Origin: Anaerolineaceae bacterium
GTDB lineage: Bacteria > Chloroflexota > Anaerolineae > Aggregatilineales > Phototrophicaceae
Length of the DNA stretch: 64,000 bases
Reading direction: 5' to 3'
NCBI GenBank assembly: GCA_007693385.1
Contig: REDR01000123.1
Coordinates: 62,001-126,000 of the forward strand
Shown here: positions 42,267-51,649 of the stretch, in pieces
Numbering within the stretch: the first letter of the stretch is position 1
Layout of the letters: every line of letters begins with the position of its first letter
The notes under the pieces: model-generated
What the model was told of the DNA's origin: nothing
The model's database searches: none
What the model saw: only the letters and a program-made list of their open reading frames with translations
Made by a program: the position numbers and the translations under genes

Positions 42267-44486
42267 ATGATGTTTATGATTGAATACCGTCGCTATCAAC
42301 TAAAATTTACTGTGTTGATCGCTGTGTGGCTGGGTTTCTTGCTCATGTCGTCGGTGGGCGTACCGTCGCTGATGGCGGCCTGTGATGAGACGGAAGGGCA
42401 GGTCATCCGCCATGAATATGACGTGGACAACATCCAGACGCGCATGTATTACAGCGTGTATCTGCCGCCATGTTATTCTGCGGCGGAGGCGACGCGCTAT
42501 CCGGTGATGTATCTGATGCACGGCTCCAACGAAGATGACGGCCATTGGTTGCGACTGGGGTTAGCCGAGCATCTCGATGCCGCCATCACAGAGGGGACTA
42601 TCCCGCCGGTGATCGCGGTTTTGCCCTTCGGTAACTGGATCGCCAACGAGAACCGTTTCGGCGGCGCATCGTGGGATGACATTTTTATAAACCAACTGAT
42701 GCCACTTGTGGAGGGCCAGTACCGCATCGACGGTACGCGGTCACGGCGGGCGATTGGTGGCGTATCGCGTGGCGGATTCTGGGCGTTTCACATCGCGTTT
42801 CGCTATCCGGTGATGTTTGGCGTGGTGGGCGGGCACAGCGCATTTTTTGACCGCTATCATGCGCCGCCGGAATATAATCCGCTCGATCTGGCTTTGAACG
42901 CGGCAGGCGTGGAGAGCTTGCGTATTATGCTGGATCGTGGGCGTGATGATTTCGCTTATCCCGGGCTGGACATCATGGACGAACGCTTGCGTGAGCGTGG
43001 TGTCGATTATACTTATGTCGTGCATCCTGAAGGGCAACATCACAACGGCTATTGGCGCTCACATCTGGCCGATTATGTCGCTTTCTACACGGCTACATGG
43101 CCGCTACCGGAGCGGGCGGAAGCACCGCAAACGCCAGTCCCATCACCGACGCCAGAACCGGAAAACGCCGGGATGGATTCCGGCGTGGCGCTGTTCCTGC
43201 CGGTGATCGCGTTTCCAGCTATCAAGACGACGCTACCCGATGATACCTTGCAGGCGCTCCGGCGTGGGGAAGCCGTGCCGCGTTTGATTCTGGGGGAGGG
43301 CGTGGCGGACAGGTTGGCCGAGTATGGCGTCGTGCCGAATCCGGAAATTCGCGTTGTGCCGGATGATGCGTTATTCAATCTGCTGTCGCGTGATCGTCAG
43401 TTTTTTACGCTGTTGCCGTTTGACGCGATCACGCCGCGCTATCGTGTGCTGAACATTGACGAATCACATCCGCTTGACGACATCGAAAGTTATCCGTTGG
43501 CGTTCGCCAGCGATGCACCTAATTTCTATCCGGAGCGCCTGACCCGCTTATTGATGAGTGGCGTCACGGCGCTGGCGCGGCAAGTCATCCCGTCGTTGGA
43601 TGCTAACGGGGTTGAATGGGCGGCAGAGGGTATTCTACCTTATGTCTCACGGGCGGATTTCTTTCATACTAGCAATGAAGTATCTATCGTGCCCGATTGT
43701 CCGCGTCCGAATCTGGTTGGGCTGGGCGGAAATTCCAGCTTTTGTAGTAAAGCGGAGCATTTCGAGCTATTTAATCTACTCGGGTTGGACATCGTGGAGC
43801 TATCCGGCAACCATAACAACGATTACGGCTATCAGGCTTATCTGGATACGCTGGCATGGTACGCAGAACACGGTATCATGACGGTGGGCGGCGGTGCGGA
43901 TTTAGCCGATGCGCGTGAACCGCTGATCGTATCGCATAACGACAATAGCATCGCCATGCTATCATGCAATTGGGTTGGACCTTACTATGCGCTAGTCAAC
44001 GAAGACCCGTCTATGCTCGGCGGCGTTCGTCCCGGTGCCGCGTTCTGTGACCGCGATTGGCTGGCGGAAGTGGTGCCCGCTTTGCAATCAGCGCATGATG
44101 TGGTCGTGGTGACGGTGCAACATTTCGAGCTAGATCAATACACGCCGGGCGCCCAGCAACGCGCTGATTTCTACTATCTGGCTGATCTCGGTGCGGATGT
44201 TATTCTGGGCACGTCGTCACATTTCCCGCAGACATTCGAGTTTTACCGGACAGATGACGGGCGCGACGCTTTCATTCATCATGGCATGGGCAATTTATTC
44301 TTCGATCAGCAGTTCTTCGCAGGGCGAAGATTTTTTATGGATCAGCTTTTTGTGTACGATGGACGCCTGCTGTTCGTTGATCTATTCACCGGCATCATTG
44401 ACTATCAAGCTCGCCCGCGCCCGATGACGGATGATGAGCGCGAAAACTTCATGTTTATAATTATGGTGCAACATGGCGGATTTTAA
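42267..44486 (+). CDS. Secreted fusion: esterase-D-like alpha/beta hydrolase + CapA-family metallophosphatase domain
   Basis: YPVMYLMHGSNEDDGHW, IGGVSRGGFWAFHIAFRYP; C-terminal ELSGNHNNDYGYQAYLDTLAWYAEHGIMTVGGGADLADAREP...VVTVQHFE...GADVILGTSSHFPQTFEFY. Confidence 0.82.
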   Translation: MMFMIEYRRYQLKFTVLIAVWLGFLLMSSVGVPSLMAACDETEGQVIRHEYDVDNIQTRMYYSVYLPPCYSAAEATRYPVMYLMHGSNEDDGHWLRLGLAEHLDAAITEGTIPPVIAVLPFGNWIANENRFGGASWDDIFINQLMPLVEGQYRIDGTRSRRAIGGVSRGGFWAFHIAFRYPVMFGVVGGHSAFFDRYHAPPEYNPLDLALNAAGVESLRIMLDRGRDDFAYPGLDIMDERLRERGVDYTYVVHPEGQHHNGYWRSHLADYVAFYTATWPLPERAEAPQTPVPSPTPEPENAGMDSGVALFLPVIAFPAIKTTLPDDTLQALRRGEAVPRLILGEGVADRLAEYGVVPNPEIRVVPDDALFNLLSRDRQFFTLLPFDAITPRYRVLNIDESHPLDDIESYPLAFASDAPNFYPERLTRLLMSGVTALARQVIPSLDANGVEWAAEGILPYVSRADFFHTSNEVSIVPDCPRPNLVGLGGNSSFCSKAEHFELFNLLGLDIVELSGNHNNDYGYQAYLDTLAWYAEHGIMTVGGGADLADAREPLIVSHNDNSIAMLSCNWVGPYYALVNEDPSMLGGVRPGAAFCDRDWLAEVVPALQSAHDVVVVTVQHFELDQYTPGAQQRADFYYLADLGADVILGTSSHFPQTFEFYRTDDGRDAFIHHGMGNLFFDQQFFAGRRFFMDQLFVYDGRLLFVDLFTGIIDYQARPRPMTDDERENFMFIIMVQHGGF

Positions 44487-45162
44487 GGTAAATTTTAAGC
44501 GCCTGTTGCGGCGTCATTGGCCGGAAGTGGTCATCGGCGGCATGTTGGCCGGTCTGCTGGTGGTCATCGCCGCGCCGCCGCACTATAGTTCATTCTGGCT
44601 GTTGCACCAGATCAAACGCCTGCTGATGTTGACGCTGGGCGGGGCGTATTTGTTGGGCATCTGGCTGGCGTCGCTGACGCCGGTCTTGAGTTTGTTGTGG
44701 GGTGGTCTGTTGGCCGCCGGTTTGATCGGTTTGCGCTTGATCTGGGCACAAAGACGCTGGCCGGCGCTGGTGATCGCGTTTATAGTTATTGGCGCGAATT
44801 GGCTTTTTATCGCCGCGCCGACGTTTGTCATGGCGCCGTATAGCTCCGGACGAATTCTGGATTGCGAGTATCTATTCAACGCGCAGACTATGATTCAGAT
44901 CATCCGCTATCCGGTGGATGATCGGTTAGAATATGGCGAACAGCAATTTTTTCTGATAGCGCGTGGTGATGGCTCGCAACAGCGACAAATCTTTCAGGCA
45001 TTCGCCGCCGCGCCACTGCTGACCGGCTGTGATAACATCCGGCGTGATGGTGAAACAGGTCTTGTCATCCAGATCGAGCGCAAGATAGCGCCGGAGACGA
45101 ACGAACTGCTATATCTGGTTTCTGACGATGCGGGCATGAATTGGGCTTTGCGTTATGATTGA
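44473..45162 (+). CDS. Hypothetical membrane protein
   Basis: Several TM segments; overlaps the upstream stop and downstream start. Confidence 0.6.
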   Translation: MADFKVNFKRLLRRHWPEVVIGGMLAGLLVVIAAPPHYSSFWLLHQIKRLLMLTLGGAYLLGIWLASLTPVLSLLWGGLLAAGLIGLRLIWAQRRWPALVIAFIVIGANWLFIAAPTFVMAPYSSGRILDCEYLFNAQTMIQIIRYPVDDRLEYGEQQFFLIARGDGSQQRQIFQAFAAAPLLTGCDNIRRDGETGLVIQIERKIAPETNELLYLVSDDAGMNWALRYD

Positions 45163-45652
45163 TTTATGGAATCGCCTTGAGCTAATCTTCGCTATACCGG
45201 AGGAAGTGTTCCCGGAAATTGAAATTATCGGATTGAGTGAAGCGGCAACAGCGCAGATTGCCGAATACGTGGTACAGAATTTACGCGGGGTGAGCACGCA
45301 GTTTCGCACATTCAGTTCGGAGGGGCAGGTGCCGGTTTTATCGGCACAGCAATTAGTAAGCGGCGTCAGCAATGGCGAGTTAATCGGCGCGATGGGCGGG
45401 GAATTGTCGATCAGTCGCTTCATCCTGCCGGAGATGCTATTTATCTTCGAGGAGCCGGGATATATGATTATCGGGTATGTGACCGGCTTGCATTGGACGC
45501 CGATTCGCTTGATTGCGCTGTTTGAATTTTTTCGCATAGTCATTCAAACAAACCCACAAGCAAAGATAGAACTAAGTAAACACTTCTTCGGAGAAAATTG
45601 GATCCGCGTATTCAATCAAACACTAAAAAGCTATTTGCATGAAAAAGAATAG
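45155..45652 (+). CDS. Hypothetical protein
   Basis: ORF overlapping both neighbours, same strand. Confidence 0.55.
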   Translation: MIDLWNRLELIFAIPEEVFPEIEIIGLSEAATAQIAEYVVQNLRGVSTQFRTFSSEGQVPVLSAQQLVSGVSNGELIGAMGGELSISRFILPEMLFIFEEPGYMIIGYVTGLHWTPIRLIALFEFFRIVIQTNPQAKIELSKHFFGENWIRVFNQTLKSYLHEKE

Positions 45653-47309
45653 AATATTGTGGTTACTACTCGCGCTATTATTATCAACTAAAATAGTTGT
45701 CGCAGAAGAAAACAGTGAAGATATCTCAGCGATATTAAACGGGATGACACTTGAGCAAAAAATCGGTCAGATGTTTCTAGTCAGCATTTACGGAGAAACG
45801 CTCAACTTCGGCGGACGCGAACTCATCGAAACATGGCAACCGGGCGGTGTAACACTATTCGGTAGTAACGCGATCAACCCGACACAAATCACCGAATTAA
45901 CCAACAGCTATCAACAGACCATCACCGAAGCTGGGGGAGTGCCACTTTTCATAGCCACCGATCAAGAGGGCGGCATCATCACCCGTCTGCGCGATGGCTT
46001 CGCCGAATGGCCGTCTCCGGCATTATTAACCGCGTCAGGTGATGCGGAGTTAGCGTTCCGTATCGGCGAGCGTATGGGGCAGGAGTTGCGAGCAGTCGGA
46101 GTGAACATGAACCTTGCACCTGTCGCCGATCTCGATAGCAACGTGAATAACCCGATCATCGGGCGACGTTCACCGGGAAGCCATCTGGACTTACTGCGCG
46201 TCACATTACCAGCCTATATCGAAGGATTGCAGTCCGCAGGCGTGGCCGCCACCACCAAACACTTTCCCGGACATGGTGACACAGATGAAGATTCACACCT
46301 CACGCTACCTGTCATCCATGCTGATCTGGATACGCTTTACGAGCGCGAATTACAGCCTTTCATCAGCGCGATTTCAGCAGGTACATCAGCGATCATGATG
46401 GCGCATATCTGGTTTTCCGAATTAGACGAAGAAGTGATACCTGCTTCTTTATCTCCGCGCATCGTAACCGATCTATTACGCGACGAACTCGGCTATGAAG
46501 GCATTATCATGACCGATGCAATGGAGATGAACGCCATCACATCGCGCTACAGACCGGAAGAATCGGCGCTAATGGCGATAGAAGCAGGCGTGGATATGCT
46601 GGCGTTCGGTACCGGCATGGGCGCAGGAGCGCAATCACGCATGATGCAAGCACTGGTTGATGCAGTACGAGCAGGCGACATCGCCGAAAGTCGTATTGAT
46701 GAATCTGTGCGCCGCATCCTGACGGCGAAAGCGTATCACGGCATTCTCGACTGGTCGCCGCTTGATTCCAGTTCAGCAGATGTTAGAATCAACGTTGATG
46801 AATCAACGCAGTTAATCGACTCGCTATTCCGTGCTGGCGTGACATTGGCTTTCGATCATGGCGAACTATTGCCGGTGACGCCCGATCAAACCCTGTTATT
46901 GCTTTATCCGTCGATACGCCCGCGCATCAACTGGACGTGCCATGAGTATCGGCAGGGCGGACAATGGTCGAGCGTTCCGGTGTTCTCCGCACCTTCGGAT
47001 GACGACATCAACGCGGCGATACAACGCGCAGAGCATGTCGATGTTGTCATTGTGTTCACGGATGACGCCCGTGATGATCGCGCTTATCAACGACTGGTCA
47101 ATGCACTACCGCAAGCGCGAACGGTAGCTGTCGCTTTGCGTTCACCATACGATCTGCTGACTTATCCGGATGTGGCCGCCTATCTGATCACATATTCGCC
47201 GCAAAATCCGGCGATTGACGTCGCCTGTGCTATCATTTTCGGAGAAATGACGGCACAGGGAACAATATCGGTCAATCTACCGATATTGTCTGCGATATTG
47301 TCTGATTGA
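45639..47309 (+). CDS. Beta-N-acetylhexosaminidase-like GH3 glycoside hydrolase
   Basis: PLFIATDQEGGIITRLRDGFAEWPSPALL, VAATTKHFPGHGDTDEDSHLTLP, GIIMTDAMEMNAI. Confidence 0.9.
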   Translation: MKKNRILWLLLALLLSTKIVVAEENSEDISAILNGMTLEQKIGQMFLVSIYGETLNFGGRELIETWQPGGVTLFGSNAINPTQITELTNSYQQTITEAGGVPLFIATDQEGGIITRLRDGFAEWPSPALLTASGDAELAFRIGERMGQELRAVGVNMNLAPVADLDSNVNNPIIGRRSPGSHLDLLRVTLPAYIEGLQSAGVAATTKHFPGHGDTDEDSHLTLPVIHADLDTLYERELQPFISAISAGTSAIMMAHIWFSELDEEVIPASLSPRIVTDLLRDELGYEGIIMTDAMEMNAITSRYRPEESALMAIEAGVDMLAFGTGMGAGAQSRMMQALVDAVRAGDIAESRIDESVRRILTAKAYHGILDWSPLDSSSADVRINVDESTQLIDSLFRAGVTLAFDHGELLPVTPDQTLLLLYPSIRPRINWTCHEYRQGGQWSSVPVFSAPSDDDINAAIQRAEHVDVVIVFTDDARDDRAYQRLVNALPQARTVAVALRSPYDLLTYPDVAAYLITYSPQNPAIDVACAIIFGEMTAQGTISVNLPILSAILSD

Positions 47310-47358
47310 ACTTGTCCCTGATGATTTTTCGGGCTAACTTAGTAGCAGGCTGGGAGAT

Positions 47359-49626
47359 GTGAACATGACCAATAATAATGCGAAAACGCTCAACCCTGAT
47401 TTGCTATCCAAAGACCTCAACGATGTGATGAACACGGCGGTCACGTTGATGCGCGAGTATAATCAGCATCTAATGATGCCGGAAACTATTCTCGCGGCGA
47501 TGTTTCGTCATCCGAATACTTCCGCCGGACGCATGTTTGAGATATTCGACAATGCGCGGGCGGTTGACATCAAAAAACTAGAACGGCAGACGATCACCGC
47601 TAACCAGACGCGGCGCGACCAGAACGGCAATCTATATTTCATCGCACGCGGCAACCGCCTGATCCCGCTTTCACGCCAGACGATCATCGCCATTGATGAA
47701 GCGCTCACTCTGGCGAATTCGATGGACGAAGTGCGCGTCGATACCGACCATTTGCTGTCTATTCTGGCGGAAAGCTCGATGAGTACCAGCGGTTTATTGC
47801 GACAGTACGGCGTTACGCCGAAGGCGATCAAAGACATCACATCTGATTTCAGCGTCATCCGGCGGCGACCAGATGGCACAACACAAGATTTTGTATCTGA
47901 TGCGAAGGCGGGCGATCTGCACGCGGTCTACTTCCGCGAAGATTTATTGCGCGACATGATGAACGTGATCTCGCAGTCGGTTAAGCGTCATGTCATCCTG
48001 ATCGGCGCGGATGGTGTGGGCAAACGCACGCTGGCTTATAGTCTGGCTTTGTTGATTTCCGAAGGCAAAGGCCCGGTTGGTGTGGGCAATCTGGTGCAGA
48101 TCAACGAGACGGCTTTGCTGGACAATGACCAGCGTGCCATCCGCGCCGGATTAAGCCGTGCTAGCGGCGGTATTCTGTTCTTGCCACACATTCACCGTTT
48201 CTTCGGCGGGCCGATGCGGGCGGAGTTCGGTAAATCCACCGCGCTGATACAAAAGGCTTTTCTGGAACAAAATCCGGTGATTATTGCCAGCACAACGGAA
48301 GCAGAATACAATCAACGGTTGGCCGGAGTCAGCGCGATCAGCGAAAATAGTCAGGTGATCCGCGTGCCAGAGCCGAGCGTCGAAGAGGCGATTGAGATGC
48401 TGACGGTGCGAAAACCCCACATCGCATCAGACTATGACATTGAGATCAACCCCGCCGCGCTGAACACCGCCGCACGTCTGGCGAAGCGCTATATGGGAGC
48501 TGTGCCCCTGCCACTGAGCGCGGAGCGTCTGTTGCATCGTGGCGCGGCCATGCTCAACATGAGTAAGCAAAGTCATCTGGCTTTCCGGCCTGATCTCAAA
48601 GATACCGTGCTGGATTCGGAGGACATCAAATTGGCCGCCAGCCAGTTAACCGGCGTGCCGGTCAGCAAACTGGGCGAAGACGAGCGCCTGCGCTACGCCA
48701 GTATGGTTGAGCATCTACAGGAGCGCGTCATCGGGCAGGATGAAGCGGTCATCGCCGTGAGCCGCGCCATCAAGACAGCGCGTGTCGGCCTCAAAGACCC
48801 CAAGCGGCCAATCGGTGCATTTCTATTTCTGGGGCCGACGGGCGTCGGCAAGACCGAGTTAGCCCGCGTGCTGGCTGAGTTCATGTTCGGTACAGAGAGC
48901 GCGATGCTGGCGCTGGATATGTCAGAATTCAAAGACGAATCCAGCTTAAATCGTCTACTTGGCTCGCCGTCCGGCTATATTGACAGCGAATCGGGCGGCC
49001 AATTAACCGAGCGTGTGCGCCGTCAACCCTATATCATCGTGCTATTTGATGAGGTGGAAAAAGCACACCCGCGCATCATGGACATCTTATTGCAGATGAT
49101 CGAAGAAGGGCGGCTAACCGACGGGCGCGGCAACCCGACAGCGTTCAACGAAGCGGTGATTATCCTGACAAGCAATCTGGGCGCAGAGACGCTAGCTGTG
49201 CCGGTAGTGACGGACGACATCCGCGATGCGGCGATGCAGGATGTACGCTCATGGTTCCGTCCCGAACTGCTGAACCGTCTCGATGAAGTCATCATGTTTA
49301 ACTCATTGACTGATGATAGTCTGGAGGCAATCTTACGGCTGATGCTCCGGCGTGAAACCGGCCTTGCCGAAGAGCGCGGCCTGAAGTTGACATTTACCGA
49401 TAAAGCGATTCGCTGGATGGCGACGCAGAACGATGAACCGGAATACGGCGCACGTCCGCTACAGCGCATCATCCGGCGGCAGGTGCGCCAGCCGTTAGCC
49501 GAATTCTTGCTGAAAGCGAATCCAAGCGCGGGTACAGAGGTCATCATTGATGCGGTAGGTGGCAAAAATGCCCGCCTGAAATTCACCGCGATGATCGACG
49601 GTGAAGAAATCAAAATCAAGAAATGA
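47359..49626 (+). CDS. Divergent ClpA/ClpB-family AAA+ ATPase (degenerate D1, intact D2)
   Basis: D2: LFLGPTGVGKTELARVLAEF, IIVLFDEVEKAHPRIMDILLQMIEEGRLTDGRG; D1: LIGADGVGKRTLAYSLA and GILFLPHIHRFFGG. Confidence 0.88.
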   Translation: MNMTNNNAKTLNPDLLSKDLNDVMNTAVTLMREYNQHLMMPETILAAMFRHPNTSAGRMFEIFDNARAVDIKKLERQTITANQTRRDQNGNLYFIARGNRLIPLSRQTIIAIDEALTLANSMDEVRVDTDHLLSILAESSMSTSGLLRQYGVTPKAIKDITSDFSVIRRRPDGTTQDFVSDAKAGDLHAVYFREDLLRDMMNVISQSVKRHVILIGADGVGKRTLAYSLALLISEGKGPVGVGNLVQINETALLDNDQRAIRAGLSRASGGILFLPHIHRFFGGPMRAEFGKSTALIQKAFLEQNPVIIASTTEAEYNQRLAGVSAISENSQVIRVPEPSVEEAIEMLTVRKPHIASDYDIEINPAALNTAARLAKRYMGAVPLPLSAERLLHRGAAMLNMSKQSHLAFRPDLKDTVLDSEDIKLAASQLTGVPVSKLGEDERLRYASMVEHLQERVIGQDEAVIAVSRAIKTARVGLKDPKRPIGAFLFLGPTGVGKTELARVLAEFMFGTESAMLALDMSEFKDESSLNRLLGSPSGYIDSESGGQLTERVRRQPYIIVLFDEVEKAHPRIMDILLQMIEEGRLTDGRGNPTAFNEAVIILTSNLGAETLAVPVVTDDIRDAAMQDVRSWFRPELLNRLDEVIMFNSLTDDSLEAILRLMLRRETGLAEERGLKLTFTDKAIRWMATQNDEPEYGARPLQRIIRRQVRQPLAEFLLKANPSAGTEVIIDAVGGKNARLKFTAMIDGEEIKIKK

Positions 49627-49633
49627 AGCATCC

Positions 49634-50212
49634 ATGACCAAAACGACAAAACCACCTGTTCGCCCGCCCAATGGCCTGATCGCATGGCAGATGACATTGG
49701 GTTACATCAACGCGCACCACAGCCCGGATGCACGGCTCAAACTGGAAGCGTATCCACTAAAAGATCATATCGCATGGGCGGGCGCGGTGAGTTGGGGGCA
49801 GGTGGGTGAATCGGTACGTGACCTGCCATCTTTGCCCGATGTCTTGCGCGGTCTATGGTCTGAGGTGTCGCGTTATCACCGCATTTTCGATAAAGAAGCG
49901 GCGGCGGTACGGCGTCCGGCAGGCTATAGCGATACCGAATGGCTAGATATACCGACACAGGATGCCCTGCATCGCTTATTGTGGATGACACTCACCGCTT
50001 TCGCATGGGCGGATTGGCGTCTGGTGATCGTGTATCAACCGGCACAGACACCGGCTCAGCGCGTGCAGACACGCTTGATTTTGCCGTCAGACAAGCGGGC
50101 ACGGGTTGGTGGGCGCGGTGCGAATGTGGTCGGCGCTTTGCGTGATTGCTTTGGTAATGCTATCCCGATTTTCTCCGAGCATGTCGGGGACTTTTCGACT
50201 GAAGAAGAATAA
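49634..50212 (+). CDS. Hypothetical protein
   Basis: Starts 7 nt after the Clp-like stop; no recognised family. Confidence 0.55.
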   Translation: MTKTTKPPVRPPNGLIAWQMTLGYINAHHSPDARLKLEAYPLKDHIAWAGAVSWGQVGESVRDLPSLPDVLRGLWSEVSRYHRIFDKEAAAVRRPAGYSDTEWLDIPTQDALHRLLWMTLTAFAWADWRLVIVYQPAQTPAQRVQTRLILPSDKRARVGGRGANVVGALRDCFGNAIPIFSEHVGDFSTEEE

Positions 50213-50233
50213 CCATAGAGAAGGTATAGACTT

Positions 50234-51649
50234 ATGACAATGTTTGATCCGTCAATTTTCCGTAAATATGATATTCGTGGTCGCGTAGATGGCGACGACG
50301 CGCAAATTACCCCCAGTCTGGCCTATGCGGTTGGTCGGGCGCTGGGGACGTATATGCCCGACCAGTTCGGCACCGATCACGTCTTCGTCGGCTCGGACAA
50401 CCGTCCATCATCCGCACCATTAAAACAGGCCATGCTCGAAGGGTTATCGGCCACCGGCATGACTGTGACCGACATCGGCGAAGTGCTGACGCCTACTGTG
50501 TATTTTGCCAGTGCTGAATACGGTGAGCGCGGCGGCGGGGTGATGATTACCGGTAGCCATCTGGATCAGCGTTATAACGGTATCAAGATGGCATATAACA
50601 ATCTGGCGCTGGCCGATCAGCAAATTCAAGAGTTGTTACGCATCATTCAATCGGAGGCATACCGCACCGGCGAAGGCCAGATGCGGCGCGATTTCGATAT
50701 GATCCACAAGCACATGGACAAAATCAGCGGCATGGTCAAGCTCGCCCGTCCGTTGAAGGTAGCAATGGACGCCGGTAACGGCTTGAGCGGCACGTATGTT
50801 CCGGCATTGCTGGAGAAGTTGGGCTGTGAAGTCGTCGGGCTGTATCTGGAAAGTGACGGCACGTACCCCAATCATTTACCGAACCCCGAAGACCCGGAAA
50901 TGACCGAGGAGCTTGAAGCGCTGGTCGTGGCGGAGGGTGCTGATCTCGGGCTGGCGTTTGATGGCGACAGTGATCGCTGTGGCTTTCTGGATGAACACGG
51001 CCACCACATCGCGGCGGATCGTCTGCTGGCCTTGCTGGCGCGGGATTTGCTGGCGCGTCAACCGGGTGCGTCTATCGTGTTTGATGTGAAAGCGTCGCAG
51101 GCGTTGCCCGATGAAATCAAGCGTTATGGCGGCGTGCCGGTCATGTGGAAATCCGGCCACAGCCTGATGAAGCGCAAGATGAACGAGATCGGCTCGCCAT
51201 TAGGCGGTGAGGTCAGCGGCCATTTATTCATCGGGGAGAACTATCACGGCTTTGACGATGCGCCACTGGTCGCGCTCAAGGCGCTGGAAATCTTCGCGGC
51301 AACGGATAAGCCGGTATCGGCTATCTTCGAGGAAATTCCCAAGCTGGTCGCCACGCCGGAAATCATCCTTTCCGCGCCTGATGATCTGAAATTCGCCATC
51401 ATAGACGAGATCAGCGAATCATTATCGGCAAAATATGAGGTAATCACGGTTGACGGCGCTCGCGCCATCTTCGAGGATGGCTGGGGATTGATCCGCGCCA
51501 GCAACACGCAACCGGCTATCACCTTGCGCTTTGAGGCGCACGACAATGAAAATCTAGTCGCCAATATGCGCCGTTTCAAGGCATTGATGGACAAATATCC
51601 GGCCATCGACCAGACCAGATTTGAAGCACAAATAGCGAGATTCTCATGA
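50234..51649 (+). CDS. Phosphomannomutase/phosphoglucomutase family
   Basis: FRKYDIRG, VFVGSDNRPSS, GVMITGSHLDQRYNGIKM, LGLAFDGDSDRCGFLDE, GEVSGHLFI. Confidence 0.92.
   Translation: MTMFDPSIFRKYDIRGRVDGDDAQITPSLAYAVGRALGTYMPDQFGTDHVFVGSDNRPSSAPLKQAMLEGLSATGMTVTDIGEVLTPTVYFASAEYGERGGGVMITGSHLDQRYNGIKMAYNNLALADQQIQELLRIIQSEAYRTGEGQMRRDFDMIHKHMDKISGMVKLARPLKVAMDAGNGLSGTYVPALLEKLGCEVVGLYLESDGTYPNHLPNPEDPEMTEELEALVVAEGADLGLAFDGDSDRCGFLDEHGHHIAADRLLALLARDLLARQPGASIVFDVKASQALPDEIKRYGGVPVMWKSGHSLMKRKMNEIGSPLGGEVSGHLFIGENYHGFDDAPLVALKALEIFAATDKPVSAIFEEIPKLVATPEIILSAPDDLKFAIIDEISESLSAKYEVITVDGARAIFEDGWGLIRASNTQPAITLRFEAHDNENLVANMRRFKALMDKYPAIDQTRFEAQIARFS

Noticed and set aside
49029-49697. 222-aa minus-strand ORF opposite the Clp-like gene
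   Set aside because: Ser/Arg-rich antisense shadow; the sense strand encodes conserved AAA+ motifs.
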